Assembly: GCA_002455605.1 (NCBI GenBank) | Contig: DKLE01000295.1 | Location: forward strand, 1-19,498 | Length of the DNA stretch: 19,498 nt | Direction: 5' to 3' | Source: Firmicutes bacterium UBA6648 | GTDB lineage: Bacteria; Bacillota; Clostridia; Peptostreptococcales; Anaerovoracaceae | In this document: in pieces, positions 1 to 8,364 of the stretch | Position numbering within the stretch: position 1 is the first letter of the stretch | Layout of the letters: each line of letters begins with the position of its first letter | Program-made: the position numbers and the translations under genes | Notes under the pieces: model-generated | Told to the model about the DNA's origin: nothing | Seen by the model: only the letters and a program-made list of their open reading frames with translations | The model's database searches: none

Positions 1-36
1 CATTCTAACTTGACGCAATCATCCTTATGTGGAAAT

Positions 37-66
37 TTGACAAAAGTAACAACTTGTATATATAAT
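37..66 (+). promoter_or_regulatory. SigA-type promoter of the ABC importer operon
   Basis: TTGACA (37-42) is followed after 18 bases by TATAAT (61-66), a full match to both consensus hexamers of the housekeeping sigma factor. The ATPase start codon lies 31 bases beyond the -10 box, leaving a short leader with a strong AAGGAGG ribosome binding site at 87-93. A second TTGACG at 10-15 has no good -10 partner. Confidence 0.8.
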
Positions 67-75
67 AAGGTTGTT
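48..75. promoter_or_regulatory. Inverted repeat flanking the -10 box, possible operator
   Basis: AACAAC (48-53) and GTTGTT (70-75) are perfect inverted arms separated by 16 bases. They bracket the TATAAT box and the expected transcription start. This placement suits a repressor site, but the arms are short and low in complexity, so chance is possible. Confidence 0.3.
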
Positions 76-97
76 GGATTGAAAGTAAGGAGGTATT

Positions 98-1225
98 ATG
101 ATTAGATTCGAAAATGTTTGTAAACGATATAAAACCAAAACAATCATCAAGGATTTGAACCTTGAAATGGACAAAGGCAAGCTTATTGTCATAATAGGAG
201 AAAGTGGCTGTGGTAAAACTACGCTGTTAAAAATGATTAACCGGCTCATTGAAGCTACATCTGGTAAGATTTATATTAATGATCAGGACATAAAAAAAAC
301 AGAGGCAACTGAGCTTAGACGGAAAATTGGGTATGTAATTCAACAAACTGGGCTCTTTCAGCATATGACAGTAAAGGAAAATATTCAGATAATCCCTAAA
401 ACCCAGAAGATGGGTAAAGAAATCATTGAAGAAGAGACTCTTAGAGTGATGAAAATGGTTGGGTTAGAACCGAAGGAGTTTCTGGAAAGATATCCAAGGG
501 AATTAAGCGGAGGACAACAGCAGAGGGTGGGAGTAGCCAGAGCTTTTATAACGAATCCGGACATAATTTTAATGGATGAACCTTTTTCTGCATTAGATCC
601 TATTACGAAGTCGGATTTGCAGGATGAATTAGTAGAATTGCAGTCAAAGATAAATAAAACGATTGTATTTGTAACCCATGATATGGCAGAAGCCATTAAA
701 ATAGCGGATAAAATCTGTATTATGAAAAATGGAGAAATACTCCAATACGATACACCTGAAAATATACTTAAAAATCCTGTTGATGACTTTGTATCAAATT
801 TTGTCGGGAAAAACAGAATTTGGAGTTCCCCTGAATTCATAAAATTGGGAGACATTATGTTGGACAAACCCATAACGGCATCAAGAGAGCTCCCCATTCT
901 GAAATGTATTGATAAAATGAGACAAAATAAGGTAGACAGCCTGCTTATAGTAGACTCTGAGACACGACAGCTGCAGGGAGTCGTTAAGGCCAAGCATTTA
1001 AGAAATATTGATGATAAATCCCAGAAAATCAATAGTCTTATGAAGACTGATTTTATAAAATTGTCTCCTAAGGATAACATATTGGATGCATTGAAAATTG
1101 TAAATGAATATCATACTTCCATAATACCAATCGTCGATGATAAAAATATATTAAAGGGTTTGGTAACAAAAAGCAGTCTTGTTACGACGCTGAGCCAGCA
1201 ATATATAGAGGTGGAGGTTGATTAA
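98..1225 (+). CDS. ABC transporter ATPase with tandem CBS domains (OpuC/EgtU-like)
   Basis: This 375-residue ATPase powers import of a quaternary amine or related compound through the permease encoded next. Visible motifs are Walker A at residues 34-42 (GESGCGKTT), the ABC signature LSGGQQQ at 136-142, Walker B ending in D160-E161, and the switch His194 in VTHDM. Residues from about 250 to 370 hold two CBS repeats. In the OpuA/OpuC family such repeats sense ionic strength or bind cyclic di-AMP and gate uptake. The length and domain order match OpuCA-type subunits. The ATG start has AAGGAGG four bases upstream. The stop codon is one base before the next start, so the two genes are surely coupled. 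Glycine betaine, carnitine, choline and ergothioneine all remain possible substrates, so no gene symbol is given. Confidence 0.93.
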   Translation: MIRFENVCKRYKTKTIIKDLNLEMDKGKLIVIIGESGCGKTTLLKMINRLIEATSGKIYINDQDIKKTEATELRRKIGYVIQQTGLFQHMTVKENIQIIPKTQKMGKEIIEEETLRVMKMVGLEPKEFLERYPRELSGGQQQRVGVARAFITNPDIILMDEPFSALDPITKSDLQDELVELQSKINKTIVFVTHDMAEAIKIADKICIMKNGEILQYDTPENILKNPVDDFVSNFVGKNRIWSSPEFIKLGDIMLDKPITASRELPILKCIDKMRQNKVDSLLIVDSETRQLQGVVKAKHLRNIDDKSQKINSLMKTDFIKLSPKDNILDALKIVNEYHTSIIPIVDDKNILKGLVTKSSLVTTLSQQYIEVEVD

Positions 1226-1226
1226 T

Positions 1227-2810
1227 ATGAATTTATTAGAATTCTTAAAAGGTTTTGCGGAATATATAATGCAGAATCAGGAGCAAATAGTAAATCTATC
1301 TATTGAGCATGTAAAATTAACAATGATTTCCGTAATATGTGCAATATTAATAGGCGTACCGTTAGGTATTTTAATTTGTTATATTAAAAAGATAAATAAA
1401 CCTGTTTTAGGAGCTGCTAATGTGGTTCAGGCCATTCCCAGTATGGCGCTGCTGGGTTTTATGATTCCCATTTTGGGAATAGGCACTTTACCAGCTATAG
1501 TCACCGTTATTTTGTATTCTTTATTACCCATCATCAAAAATACTTATACAGGAATTGATAATATAAATCCGCAGACTGTTGAGGCGGCAAAAGGGATTGG
1601 TCTAAACAAATTTCAAATCTTATCGAAAGTTCAGATTCCATTAGCATTACCCGTTATTATGGCAGGCGTAAGAATTTCTGCAGTGACGGCCGTAGGTCTT
1701 ATGACAATGGCTGCATTTATTGGGGCGGGAGGATTAGGTTACTTGGTCTTTTCAGGGATTAGGACAGTAAATAATTATCAAATCTTGGCAGGAGCTATAC
1801 CTGCTTGTATTCTTGCATTGGCAGTGGACTTGCTGGCTTCAGTAGTTGAAAAAATAGTTACGCCTATAAGCATGCAGAAAAATTTCAGCAGCAGTAAAAA
1901 GAGGAATATCAAAGTAAAAAAATATACATTGGCATCGGTTTGCATAGTGCTTATAGCAAGTCTGATTTTCATTGAACTGGGAAGTCAGGCAGAGCAGGAA
2001 AGAAGTATTACGATTGGTTCAAAAGATTTCACGGAACAAGCAATAATTGGAAACCTTGTAGCCGATATGATTGAGGCCCATACGGACATTTCTGTGAATA
2101 GAAAATTAGAACTGGGAGGAACTCAGGTTTGTTTTTCTTCTATTAAAACAGGGGAAATTGATATGTATATTGATTATACTGGAACGGCTTATGCTGATTT
2201 GTTAAAACATCCGCCCATAAGTGATATGGAACAGGTCTATAATACTGTAAAAAAAGAGTTAAAAGAAAAATATGATCTACAGATATTAAACCAACTGAAT
2301 TTCAATAATACCTTTGTACTAGCAGTAAAAAAAGAAACAGCTGAGAAATATCAGCTGGAAACTTTAAGTGATCTTGCCGGCGTTGCCGATCAGTTGACTG
2401 CCGGAGTTGTTTTTGAATTTGCCAATAGAGCAGATGGTTTGGCTGGTCTTACAAGAGCTTATAACTTTAAATTTAAGAATTCACTTACATTGGACGGAGG
2501 GCCCAGATATGTTGCTCTTGAAAATGGAGAAATTGATGTGATTGATGCATTTGCAACAGACGGGCTTCTAAAGAAGTTTAATTTGAGGACACTGGTTGAT
2601 GATAAAAAATTCTTCCCGCCTTACTATGCAATTCCCATCGTCAGAACAGAAACTTATGAGAAATATCCGGAAATTGCGGAGGTTATTCAACGGTTAAACA
2701 CAGTCCTTTCAGATGAAGTTATGATGGAATTAAACTACAAAGTGGATGAATTACAACAAGAACCAAAGTTGGTGGCAAGAGACTTTTTAGAAGAAAAAAG
2801 CTTGATATAA
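1227..2810 (+). CDS. Permease fused to substrate-binding protein (OpuCB-CC / EgtUBC-like)
   Basis: This 527-residue protein joins two components of the importer. Residues about 1-215 form the membrane domain, with a cytoplasmic EAA loop (E119-A-A-x-G) that docks on the ATPase. A further membrane segment at about 229-250 leads to an extracellular binding domain from about residue 260 (ITIGSKDFTEQ) to the end. That opening is typical of the OpuAC/QAT family, which binds quaternary ammonium compounds. The same permease-binding protein fusion occurs in the EgtU ergothioneine transporter, and I cannot tell the ligands apart by eye. The ATG at 1227 is preferred over the TTG at 1218 because GGAGG (1213-1217) lies nine bases before it. 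With the CBS-containing ATPase it makes a complete two-gene importer. Confidence 0.92.
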   Translation: MNLLEFLKGFAEYIMQNQEQIVNLSIEHVKLTMISVICAILIGVPLGILICYIKKINKPVLGAANVVQAIPSMALLGFMIPILGIGTLPAIVTVILYSLLPIIKNTYTGIDNINPQTVEAAKGIGLNKFQILSKVQIPLALPVIMAGVRISAVTAVGLMTMAAFIGAGGLGYLVFSGIRTVNNYQILAGAIPACILALAVDLLASVVEKIVTPISMQKNFSSSKKRNIKVKKYTLASVCIVLIASLIFIELGSQAEQERSITIGSKDFTEQAIIGNLVADMIEAHTDISVNRKLELGGTQVCFSSIKTGEIDMYIDYTGTAYADLLKHPPISDMEQVYNTVKKELKEKYDLQILNQLNFNNTFVLAVKKETAEKYQLETLSDLAGVADQLTAGVVFEFANRADGLAGLTRAYNFKFKNSLTLDGGPRYVALENGEIDVIDAFATDGLLKKFNLRTLVDDKKFFPPYYAIPIVRTETYEKYPEIAEVIQRLNTVLSDEVMMELNYKVDELQQEPKLVARDFLEEKSLI

Positions 2811-2812
2811 TC

Positions 2813-2847
2813 AAAAATGTCAGCAGTGATTCACTGCTGACATTTTT
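2813..2847. terminator. Bidirectional intrinsic terminator
   Basis: A near-perfect 35-base palindrome has 17-base complementary arms around a single central base. It has A-runs on the left and T-runs on the right, so it can end transcription in both directions. It sits exactly between the convergent importer operon (ends 2810) and the permease gene (ends 2862). Confidence 0.93.
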
Positions 2848-2861
2848 ATGGAAGTCTATTT

Positions 2862-4229
2862 TTATCTGGCCGAAAAAGATTCCTTTGTTTTTCCGAAAAG
2901 GATGCCGATGATCATGATAACTGCAAATATGATTAAATATGCAATGACAGCTTTGCCGTGGGCAAAACAAGCCGCAAGTATCATAAATATACAGCCGGCA
3001 AGAGCAATTGTTGGCATAAGAAGCCGCTTAAAGAACGATAAATCTTTTTCTTTTTTCATCATCATCAGAAAGATTGGAATGTAAAAAGCATATAGCGTTA
3101 CTATGGGAAGTTCTGATGAGTCAAAGCAAAAGAAACCAAACCATGGAGCCGTAAGATTGGCACCATAGAAGAATAACAGCCAAATTCCGCATAACAGTAC
3201 GCCTAAAACGGAAGAGTTAGTAGGCATGTTGGTAACGGGATCAATCTGATTGAAAATATCCGGTCTGGGTCCCTGATGTCTGGCGGCAATGGAATAGATT
3301 CCTCTGGTGCATCCCAGCATGAGACCATTCAATGTACCTAAACATGAAATGATGACAAAGACAAAGATAAGTGTACCGCCGATATTGGAGAAGATGGTTT
3401 CAAATGCCAGCTTAGCTCCGGCTTCTCCGCCGGCCATCATTACTTCATTGCTGACCGCTCCTGCCAGTCCTACATAATAGAGAATATAGACTGCCATGAT
3501 AATAAATGTTCCGCAAACCAATGCAATAGGGAGATTTCTTTTTGAATTTTTTAGTTCCGCATTAATACTGGTAGCAATAATCCAGCCCTCATAAGCAAAG
3601 GCCGTAGCAACTACTGCCGTGAAAAGTGCGTGAGAAGTATCAACCTTTTGAACCACGTTGGTAAAATTATGTGCAGTCATTCCGTTGGACAGACCTACAA
3701 TTGTTCCTACGACTGCCATTAAAAACAACGGAATCAGTTTGATGACTGTGGTTGAAACCTGAAATTTACCGGAGAGCACAGGTGACAAGGAGTTTAAAGC
3801 AAAACTGGCGATTAAAAAGAAGCATGCAATAGTCATACATTCTCCCCCGGTAATGTCAAAGCCAAACAGTACGCTGGTATATCTGGCAGATACCCAGGCT
3901 AAAACTGATGTAAGAGTAGGATAATAGATCAGTGCCATGAACCAGCCCACATAATATCCGTATTGGCCTCCCATGGTGGCTTCGGCATAGTCTACGATAC
4001 CATTTACATACTGATATCTGGTAGCCATGACGGCAAAGGTGTACGCACATGTAATCATAATGAGACCGCCGATAATCCAGGCTAAAATGCCCAGAGGAAG
4101 GTTGCCTCCCGTGGCGTTAAGTACTTTCTCCGCTTTGAAGAAAACTCCGCTGCCGATAACGATACCAACAACCATAGCTATAGCCGTAATAAGACCATAC
4201 TTTTCTTTTAATTCAGTTTTCATTTTCAT
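2862..4229 (-). CDS. APC superfamily amino acid permease (LAT/SteT-like)
   Basis: This 455-residue integral membrane protein has about twelve hydrophobic segments. Near the N terminus (residues about 18-31) it carries the pattern AMVVGIVIGSGVFF, the glycine-rich unwound first helix that binds the amino acid backbone in APC transporters. Length and pattern fit the L-type exchanger branch, which includes the Bacillus serine/threonine exchanger SteT. The actual substrate cannot be read from the sequence. Two start codons compete: ATG at 4229-4227, and ATG two codons later. The only purine-rich stretch (GAGAG at 4234-4230) directly abuts the first but lies six bases from the second, so the true start may be 4223. 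The gene stands alone, diverges from the two-component genes and shares a terminator with the importer operon. Confidence 0.9.
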   Translation of the reverse strand: MKMKTELKEKYGLITAIAMVVGIVIGSGVFFKAEKVLNATGGNLPLGILAWIIGGLIMITCAYTFAVMATRYQYVNGIVDYAEATMGGQYGYYVGWFMALIYYPTLTSVLAWVSARYTSVLFGFDITGGECMTIACFFLIASFALNSLSPVLSGKFQVSTTVIKLIPLFLMAVVGTIVGLSNGMTAHNFTNVVQKVDTSHALFTAVVATAFAYEGWIIATSINAELKNSKRNLPIALVCGTFIIMAVYILYYVGLAGAVSNEVMMAGGEAGAKLAFETIFSNIGGTLIFVFVIISCLGTLNGLMLGCTRGIYSIAARHQGPRPDIFNQIDPVTNMPTNSSVLGVLLCGIWLLFFYGANLTAPWFGFFCFDSSELPIVTLYAFYIPIFLMMMKKEKDLSFFKRLLMPTIALAGCIFMILAACFAHGKAVIAYLIIFAVIMIIGILFGKTKESFSAR

Positions 4230-4390
4230 CTCTCTTTTCTCTATAATAAATGATAATTAAAATAACAAAGATATTCTAGCATCATGGAATCAAATAAACA
4301 ATAAAAATCTTGTTCATTTGCCCGGAAGATATGTTAAAATTACATATAATATATTTAATATTATCACAAATCTATCACTTTTTATGTTTA

Positions 4391-4404
4391 CACTATTGAT
4401 AGTG
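4391..4404. promoter_or_regulatory. Short palindrome upstream of the two-component operon
   Basis: CACTAT (4391-4396) and ATAGTG (4399-4404) are perfect inverted arms with a two-base centre. They lie about 48 bases before the response regulator start, in the 222-base AT-rich gap between divergent genes. The spacing suits a dimeric regulator. I could not find a convincing -35/-10 pair in this gap for either gene. TATAAT at 4345-4350 lacks a well-spaced -35. Confidence 0.25.
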
Positions 4405-4451
4405 GCATATGGAAGAGGTTAGATGCTGAGTGAAAATAAAAGAGGTATAGC

Positions 4452-5123
4452 ATGAGTAAATTGTTAATAGTTGATGATGAGATTAAGATTAGAGAAGTTA
4501 TAAGAGAATATGCTGAATTTAATAACCATGAGGTGGATGAGGCAGCAGACGGAATGGAAGCTATAGGGCTCTGCAAATTAAATGATTATGATTTAATTAT
4601 TCTGGATGTCATGATGCCGAAGCTGGATGGATTCTCCACTTGTAAAGAACTTCGAAAATTTAAAGATACCCCGGTAATCATGCTGTCAGCCAGAGGCGAG
4701 GAATATGATAAGCTGTTTGGCTTTGAGCTGGGTGTGGATGATTATGTGGTAAAGCCTTTTAGTCCGAAAGAATTAATGGCGAGAGTACACGCTGTTTTAG
4801 CTCGAAAATCTTTTGCACAGATGGCAGAGCAGGAGGTTCTGAATTTTAAAGGCCTTTCCATTAATATTCCCGCCAGGACAGTTCTGGTGGACGGAGAAAA
4901 AATAGAGCTGACGCCAAAAGAATACGATCTGCTGTTCTATCTTGCAAAGAACTGCAATTTAGCTTTATCCAGAGATAAACTATTATCCGATATCTGGGGA
5001 TATGACTTTTTTGGGGACGATCGGACCATTGACACACATATAAAAAATTTAAGAAATAATCTGGGACCATATCGTGATTTTATTGTTACATTAAGAGGTG
5101 TAGGATATAAATTTGAGGCATAG
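4452..5123 (+). CDS. OmpR/PhoB-family response regulator
   Basis: This 223-residue cytoplasmic transcription factor is the partner of the kinase that follows. The receiver domain (residues 1 to about 118) keeps every key residue: acidic D8 and D9, phosphoacceptor D52 in LDVMMP, S79, and K101 in KPF. The C-terminal part (about 128-223) is a winged-helix DNA-binding domain that ends in the usual GVGYKFEA. Such regulators normally bind direct repeats with 10-11 base periodicity once phosphorylated. A GAGGT ribosome binding site precedes the ATG. The stop codon is one base from the kinase start, so the pair is co-translated. Its targets are unknown. None of the accessory genes typical of a walRK operon (yycH, yycI, walJ) is nearby, so I do not name it. 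Confidence 0.93.
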   Translation: MSKLLIVDDEIKIREVIREYAEFNNHEVDEAADGMEAIGLCKLNDYDLIILDVMMPKLDGFSTCKELRKFKDTPVIMLSARGEEYDKLFGFELGVDDYVVKPFSPKELMARVHAVLARKSFAQMAEQEVLNFKGLSINIPARTVLVDGEKIELTPKEYDLLFYLAKNCNLALSRDKLLSDIWGYDFFGDDRTIDTHIKNLRNNLGPYRDFIVTLRGVGYKFEA

Positions 5124-5124
5124 A

Positions 5125-6561
5125 ATGGAAAATGTTAGAATACCTAAAATCAATTTTGATAAAAACAGTATAAACTTTAAACTGTGGGCCTATTTTGTGC
5201 TGTTTGCAGCTTTTTTACTATCCCTCTTATGGCTTTTACAGATTTTCTTTCTAAATACTTATTATCAGGAAATGAAAATTACAGAGACTAACCGGGTAGC
5301 CAATGTCATTGCCGATAAATATGGCAAGGAGGATTTTTTAGAAACCATTCGGGCTCTGTCCGTAACAAACGATATGTATATTCAAATTGAAACAGATGAT
5401 GCCATCTTGTTTTCTCCGGGTAATGAATCTGGAAGAATGCCGGTTTACATGTATCTGCCGGAAATGAATACTGTCCGAAAGCTTTTATTTGAAGATAACC
5501 GCAGAAGTGCTTCGGTTATTATTCCTCAAAAAAGTCCCGGGCATGGAGATAAAAAAACCTTAGCATATGCCAGCTTTCTAGAAAAATCAGAAGACGGAAA
5601 AGTAATCTTATATATTTTTTCTCCTTTGTTTCCGGTAGATTCTACCGTAGGTATCTTGAGAAATCAGCTGTTTTATGTTACCATTATTTCTCTGTGTATG
5701 GCTTTTTGTTTGTCTCTGTATTTGTCTAACCGGATTTCCAAGCCCATACGGAATATAAAAAAATCCGCAGAAAAACTGGCGGCAGGAGAGTATGGTGTTT
5801 CTTTTGAGGGAGGACATTATACGGAAATTATACAGTTGGCAGACACTTTAAATATGACATCCGTAGAATTGGAGAAAACGGATGCACTGAGAAAAGACTT
5901 AATTGCAAATGTTTCTCATGATTTAAGAACCCCCCTCACCATGGTTAAATCCTATGCGGAAATGATCCGGGATCTCTCAGGAGACAATCCGGAAAAACGA
6001 AAGGCTCATTTAGATGTGATAATTGAAGAAGCCGATCGATTAAACCTGCTAGTTAGTGATATGCTTGATCTGTCAAGACTTCAAACTCACGTGACACCCT
6101 TGGAAAAAAGACGTTTCAATCTATCTGAGATGGCACAGAGCATTATCAATACTTTTGGAATATATGAAAGCAGTGACGGATACCAATTTATCCTTGAGTG
6201 TCCGGAAGAAGAAATTATGGTTGATGCAGATGAGAATAAAATTAAGCGTGTTGTTTCGAATTTGGTCAATAATGCTATTAAATATTGCGGAGAAGACAAG
6301 AAGGTTATCGTGAAAATATCCGATATAAATGGTATCGCCAGATGTGAGGTATCCGATCATGGTATGGGCATTTCTCCTGATGAAATAAATCAGATATGGG
6401 AGCGATATTATAAAGCCAGCACGAACCATGTTAGAGAGTCCAAGGGTACAGGGTTGGGATTATCTATTGTCAAAGAAATAATTCTGCTTCATAATGGACG
6501 CTATGGGGTAGAAAGCATAGAAGGCAAAGGAAGTACTTTTTACTTCGAGCTGGATAAATGA
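5125..6561 (+). CDS. Membrane sensor histidine kinase (HAMP-HisKA-HATPase)
   Basis: This 478-residue sensor spans the membrane twice (about 20-43 and 182-203) with a roughly 140-residue extracellular sensing domain between. A HAMP linker follows (about 204-256), then the dimerisation domain with the phosphorylated His265 in SHDLRTP, and the ATP-binding domain. The latter shows an N box (N379 to Y387), a G1 box (D411-x-G-x-G) and a G2 box (G441-T-G-L-G-L). There is no PAS domain after HAMP, unlike classical WalK. The extracellular domain is not one I recognise, so the stimulus is unknown. The ATG at 5125 is chosen over a TTG at 5113 because GAGG (5115-5118) lies six bases before it. No strong terminator follows the gene. 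Confidence 0.93.
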   Translation: MENVRIPKINFDKNSINFKLWAYFVLFAAFLLSLLWLLQIFFLNTYYQEMKITETNRVANVIADKYGKEDFLETIRALSVTNDMYIQIETDDAILFSPGNESGRMPVYMYLPEMNTVRKLLFEDNRRSASVIIPQKSPGHGDKKTLAYASFLEKSEDGKVILYIFSPLFPVDSTVGILRNQLFYVTIISLCMAFCLSLYLSNRISKPIRNIKKSAEKLAAGEYGVSFEGGHYTEIIQLADTLNMTSVELEKTDALRKDLIANVSHDLRTPLTMVKSYAEMIRDLSGDNPEKRKAHLDVIIEEADRLNLLVSDMLDLSRLQTHVTPLEKRRFNLSEMAQSIINTFGIYESSDGYQFILECPEEEIMVDADENKIKRVVSNLVNNAIKYCGEDKKVIVKISDINGIARCEVSDHGMGISPDEINQIWERYYKASTNHVRESKGTGLGLSIVKEIILLHNGRYGVESIEGKGSTFYFELDK

Positions 6562-6643
6562 AACTAAAATTTTCATAGAAAAATTAACAGCTTTATTATT
6601 GACATAAAAAAAAACTGTGTGATAAACTAAAAAATTTGTGTGC

Positions 6644-6673
6644 TTGACATGAACCGAAAATTTAATATATACT
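6644..6673 (+). promoter_or_regulatory. SigA-type promoter before carD
   Basis: TTGACA (6644-6649) is followed after 18 bases by TATACT (6668-6673), 26 bases before the carD start codon. A second TTGACA at 6599-6604 with a poorer -10 (TAAACT, 6623-6628) could form an upstream tandem promoter. Confidence 0.7.
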
Positions 6674-6698
6674 AGAAGTATGTATTGGAGGGGATGTT

Positions 6699-7172
6699 AT
6701 GTATACGGTAGGAGACAAAGTCGTGTATCCAATGCACGGTGCTGGTATTATTGAAGAAATAGAAGAAAAGAAAATTCTCGGGGAAACAAGAAAGTATTAT
6801 ATCCTGAGGCTGCCTTGCGGGGATATGAAGGTTATGATTCCTGTAGAAGCAAGTGTCAGCATAGGGGTACGAGAAATCATTTCTGAAGAAGAACTGAAAG
6901 GCGTTATGTCTATTCTAAAAGGGGACTCTACAGAGATGCCCAGCAATTGGAATCGAAGACACCGTGAAAATATGGAAAAGTTAAAAACCGGTGATGTGGT
7001 GGAGGTTGCTGAAGTAGTCAGAAATCTGGTGCGCATGGACAGGCAGAAAAAACTGTCTACCGGAGAAAAGAAATTATTGTTAAATGCAAAGCAGATTTTA
7101 CTCAGCGAAATAATTTTAGTAAAGGATATTGAACAGAGTGAAGCAAATGCTATTATTGATGAAGCAATCTAA
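6699..7172 (+). CDS. carD: CarD/CdnL-family RNA polymerase-binding transcription factor
   Basis: This 157-residue protein has the CarD_CdnL_TRCF fold at its N terminus (residues about 1-60, opening VGDKVVYPMHGAGII). That module docks on the beta lobe of RNA polymerase. A basic helical C-terminal half follows, with W84 in the SNWNRRHRENM segment. In characterised CarD a tryptophan here wedges at the upstream edge of the transcription bubble and stabilises the open complex. Length matches the family (about 150-165). GGAGGGG (6687-6693) is the ribosome binding site. The gene has its own promoter and lies just before the PIN/TRAM gene, a neighbourhood I recall from other Clostridia. Its role is inferred to be general tuning of stable housekeeping promoters. 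Confidence 0.92.
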   Translation: MYTVGDKVVYPMHGAGIIEEIEEKKILGETRKYYILRLPCGDMKVMIPVEASVSIGVREIISEEELKGVMSILKGDSTEMPSNWNRRHRENMEKLKTGDVVEVAEVVRNLVRMDRQKKLSTGEKKLLLNAKQILLSEIILVKDIEQSEANAIIDEAI

Positions 7173-7196
7173 TTTTAGCTCATCAATAATGCTTTT
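7149..7196 (+). terminator. Hairpin overlapping the end of carD, possible terminator
   Basis: ATTATTGATGA (7152-7162), inside the last codons of carD, pairs perfectly with TCATCAATAAT (7180-7190). An outer GC pair with one bulged base extends it, and GCTTTT follows. The T-run is only four long, so read-through into the next gene is likely. It may act as a partial terminator or an RNA stability element. Confidence 0.5.
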
Positions 7197-7256
7197 AGCT
7201 ATAAACCCTTAAAATTTATGTAGGGGACAAACGCAAATTTGAAAGGGGGTGAAGAG

Positions 7257-8360
7257 ATGATAAAGAAACTGCTAAGAGGTGTTTTAACTATAATCGGCGG
7301 TATTATAGGGTATGGTGTGTTCTTGCTCTGTGGATTTCTTTATGGTTTGTCAGGAACCACTTTAGAAAGTAAATTCACAGAAACACAGCTGACAGTAACT
7401 GGGTTGTGTTTTGCTATTATTTTTGGAATTATATTTTTTAGAGCAACACCTAGCCTGGGTAAGCACAGCATTAAAGTTGCAAAAGGGATTGAGTCGGATT
7501 TACAGGGAGTATCCAACAATGATATTGCATCGGGAACCTTTGGTTTGATTGTTGGACTGATTATTGCTTTTCTAGTGAGCCAAATCTATGCTACTATTCA
7601 ATTTTTCTACATGGGGACAATTTTAACCATTATCACTTATTTTATTTTGGGATATTTAGGTGTTATTATCGCAACAAAAAGATTTAAAGATGTCACCAGT
7701 GCATGGCTGGCCAGAAGTAAGACAGGACAACCTTTCAAATCCAAAAATAAACAGGCTGATGCTACTCCCAAGATACTCGATACAAGTGTGATCATTGACG
7801 GAAGAATATCCGATATTATGAAAACGGGATTTATTGAGGGAAACATTGTAATTCCAGAGTTTGTATTGCTCGAATTACAGCATATTGCTGACTCTTCTGA
7901 CGGACTGAAAAGAAACAGAGGACGAAGAGGACTTGATATTTTAAATAAAATTCAAGAGGATTATGGTATTGAAATTTACAATACGGCTTCAGAAAAATCC
8001 TTGGATGAAATTCCTGAGGTAGATGTTAAGCTGCTGAAGCTGGCGCAAATTATGAATGGCAAAGTGGTTACCAATGACTTTAACTTAAATAAGGTTGCCG
8101 GAATAAAGGGCGTTAAAGTTCTGAATATCAATGAACTGGCAAATACACTAAAGCCGGTGGTTCTTCCGGGTGAAGATATGAAGCTGTTCCTTGTGAAGGA
8201 AGGGAAAGAAAATAATCAGGCAGTTGCCTATCTTGATGATGGAACAATGATTGTTGTTGAAGAAGGAAGAAGATATATCGGACAAACGATTACTGTCACT
8301 GTAACCAGTGTATTGCAGACATCGGCAGGACGTATGATTTTCGCAAAACCAAAGAGATAA
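7257..8360 (+). CDS. yacL: Membrane-anchored PIN/TRAM domain protein (YacL-like)
   Basis: This 367-residue protein has four predicted membrane segments within residues 1-142, then a PIN ribonuclease-like domain and a C-terminal TRAM domain. The PIN part begins at [12 protein letters not shown] with acidic D175. It continues with further acidic residues in the [15 protein letters not shown] and VTNDFN segments, which together would hold a divalent metal. The TRAM part (about 298-365) is an OB-like RNA-binding fold also found in tRNA-modifying enzymes. The Bacillus homologue lies just before ispD, as here, and its function is not settled. Nuclease activity is an inference. The ATG at 7257 is preferred over a TTG at 7239 because AAAGGGGGTGA overlaps codons 2-5 of the longer form and is properly spaced for the later start. 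Confidence 0.92.
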   Translation: MIKKLLRGVLTIIGGIIGYGVFLLCGFLYGLSGTTLESKFTETQLTVTGLCFAIIFGIIFFRATPSLGKHSIKVAKGIESDLQGVSNNDIASGTFGLIVGLIIAFLVSQIYATIQFFYMGTILTIITYFILGYLGVIIATKRFKDVTSAWLARSKTGQPFKSKNKQADATPKILDTSVIIDGRISDIMKTGFIEGNIVIPEFVLLELQHIADSSDGLKRNRGRRGLDILNKIQEDYGIEIYNTASEKSLDEIPEVDVKLLKLAQIMNGKVVTNDFNLNKVAGIKGVKVLNINELANTLKPVVLPGEDMKLFLVKEGKENNQAVAYLDDGTMIVVEEGRRYIGQTITVTVTSVLQTSAGRMIFAKPKR

Positions 8361-8364
8361 CTAT

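Noticed and set aside
385..1080. 231-codon open frame on the minus strand
   Set aside because: It lies fully opposite the clear ABC ATPase with all motifs and is a shadow frame without a ribosome binding site.
4452..6561. Naming this pair WalRK because WalR-like boxes occur in the window
   Set aside because: The kinase lacks the PAS domain of WalK, and no yycH, yycI or walJ follows. The regulator family alone does not justify the name.
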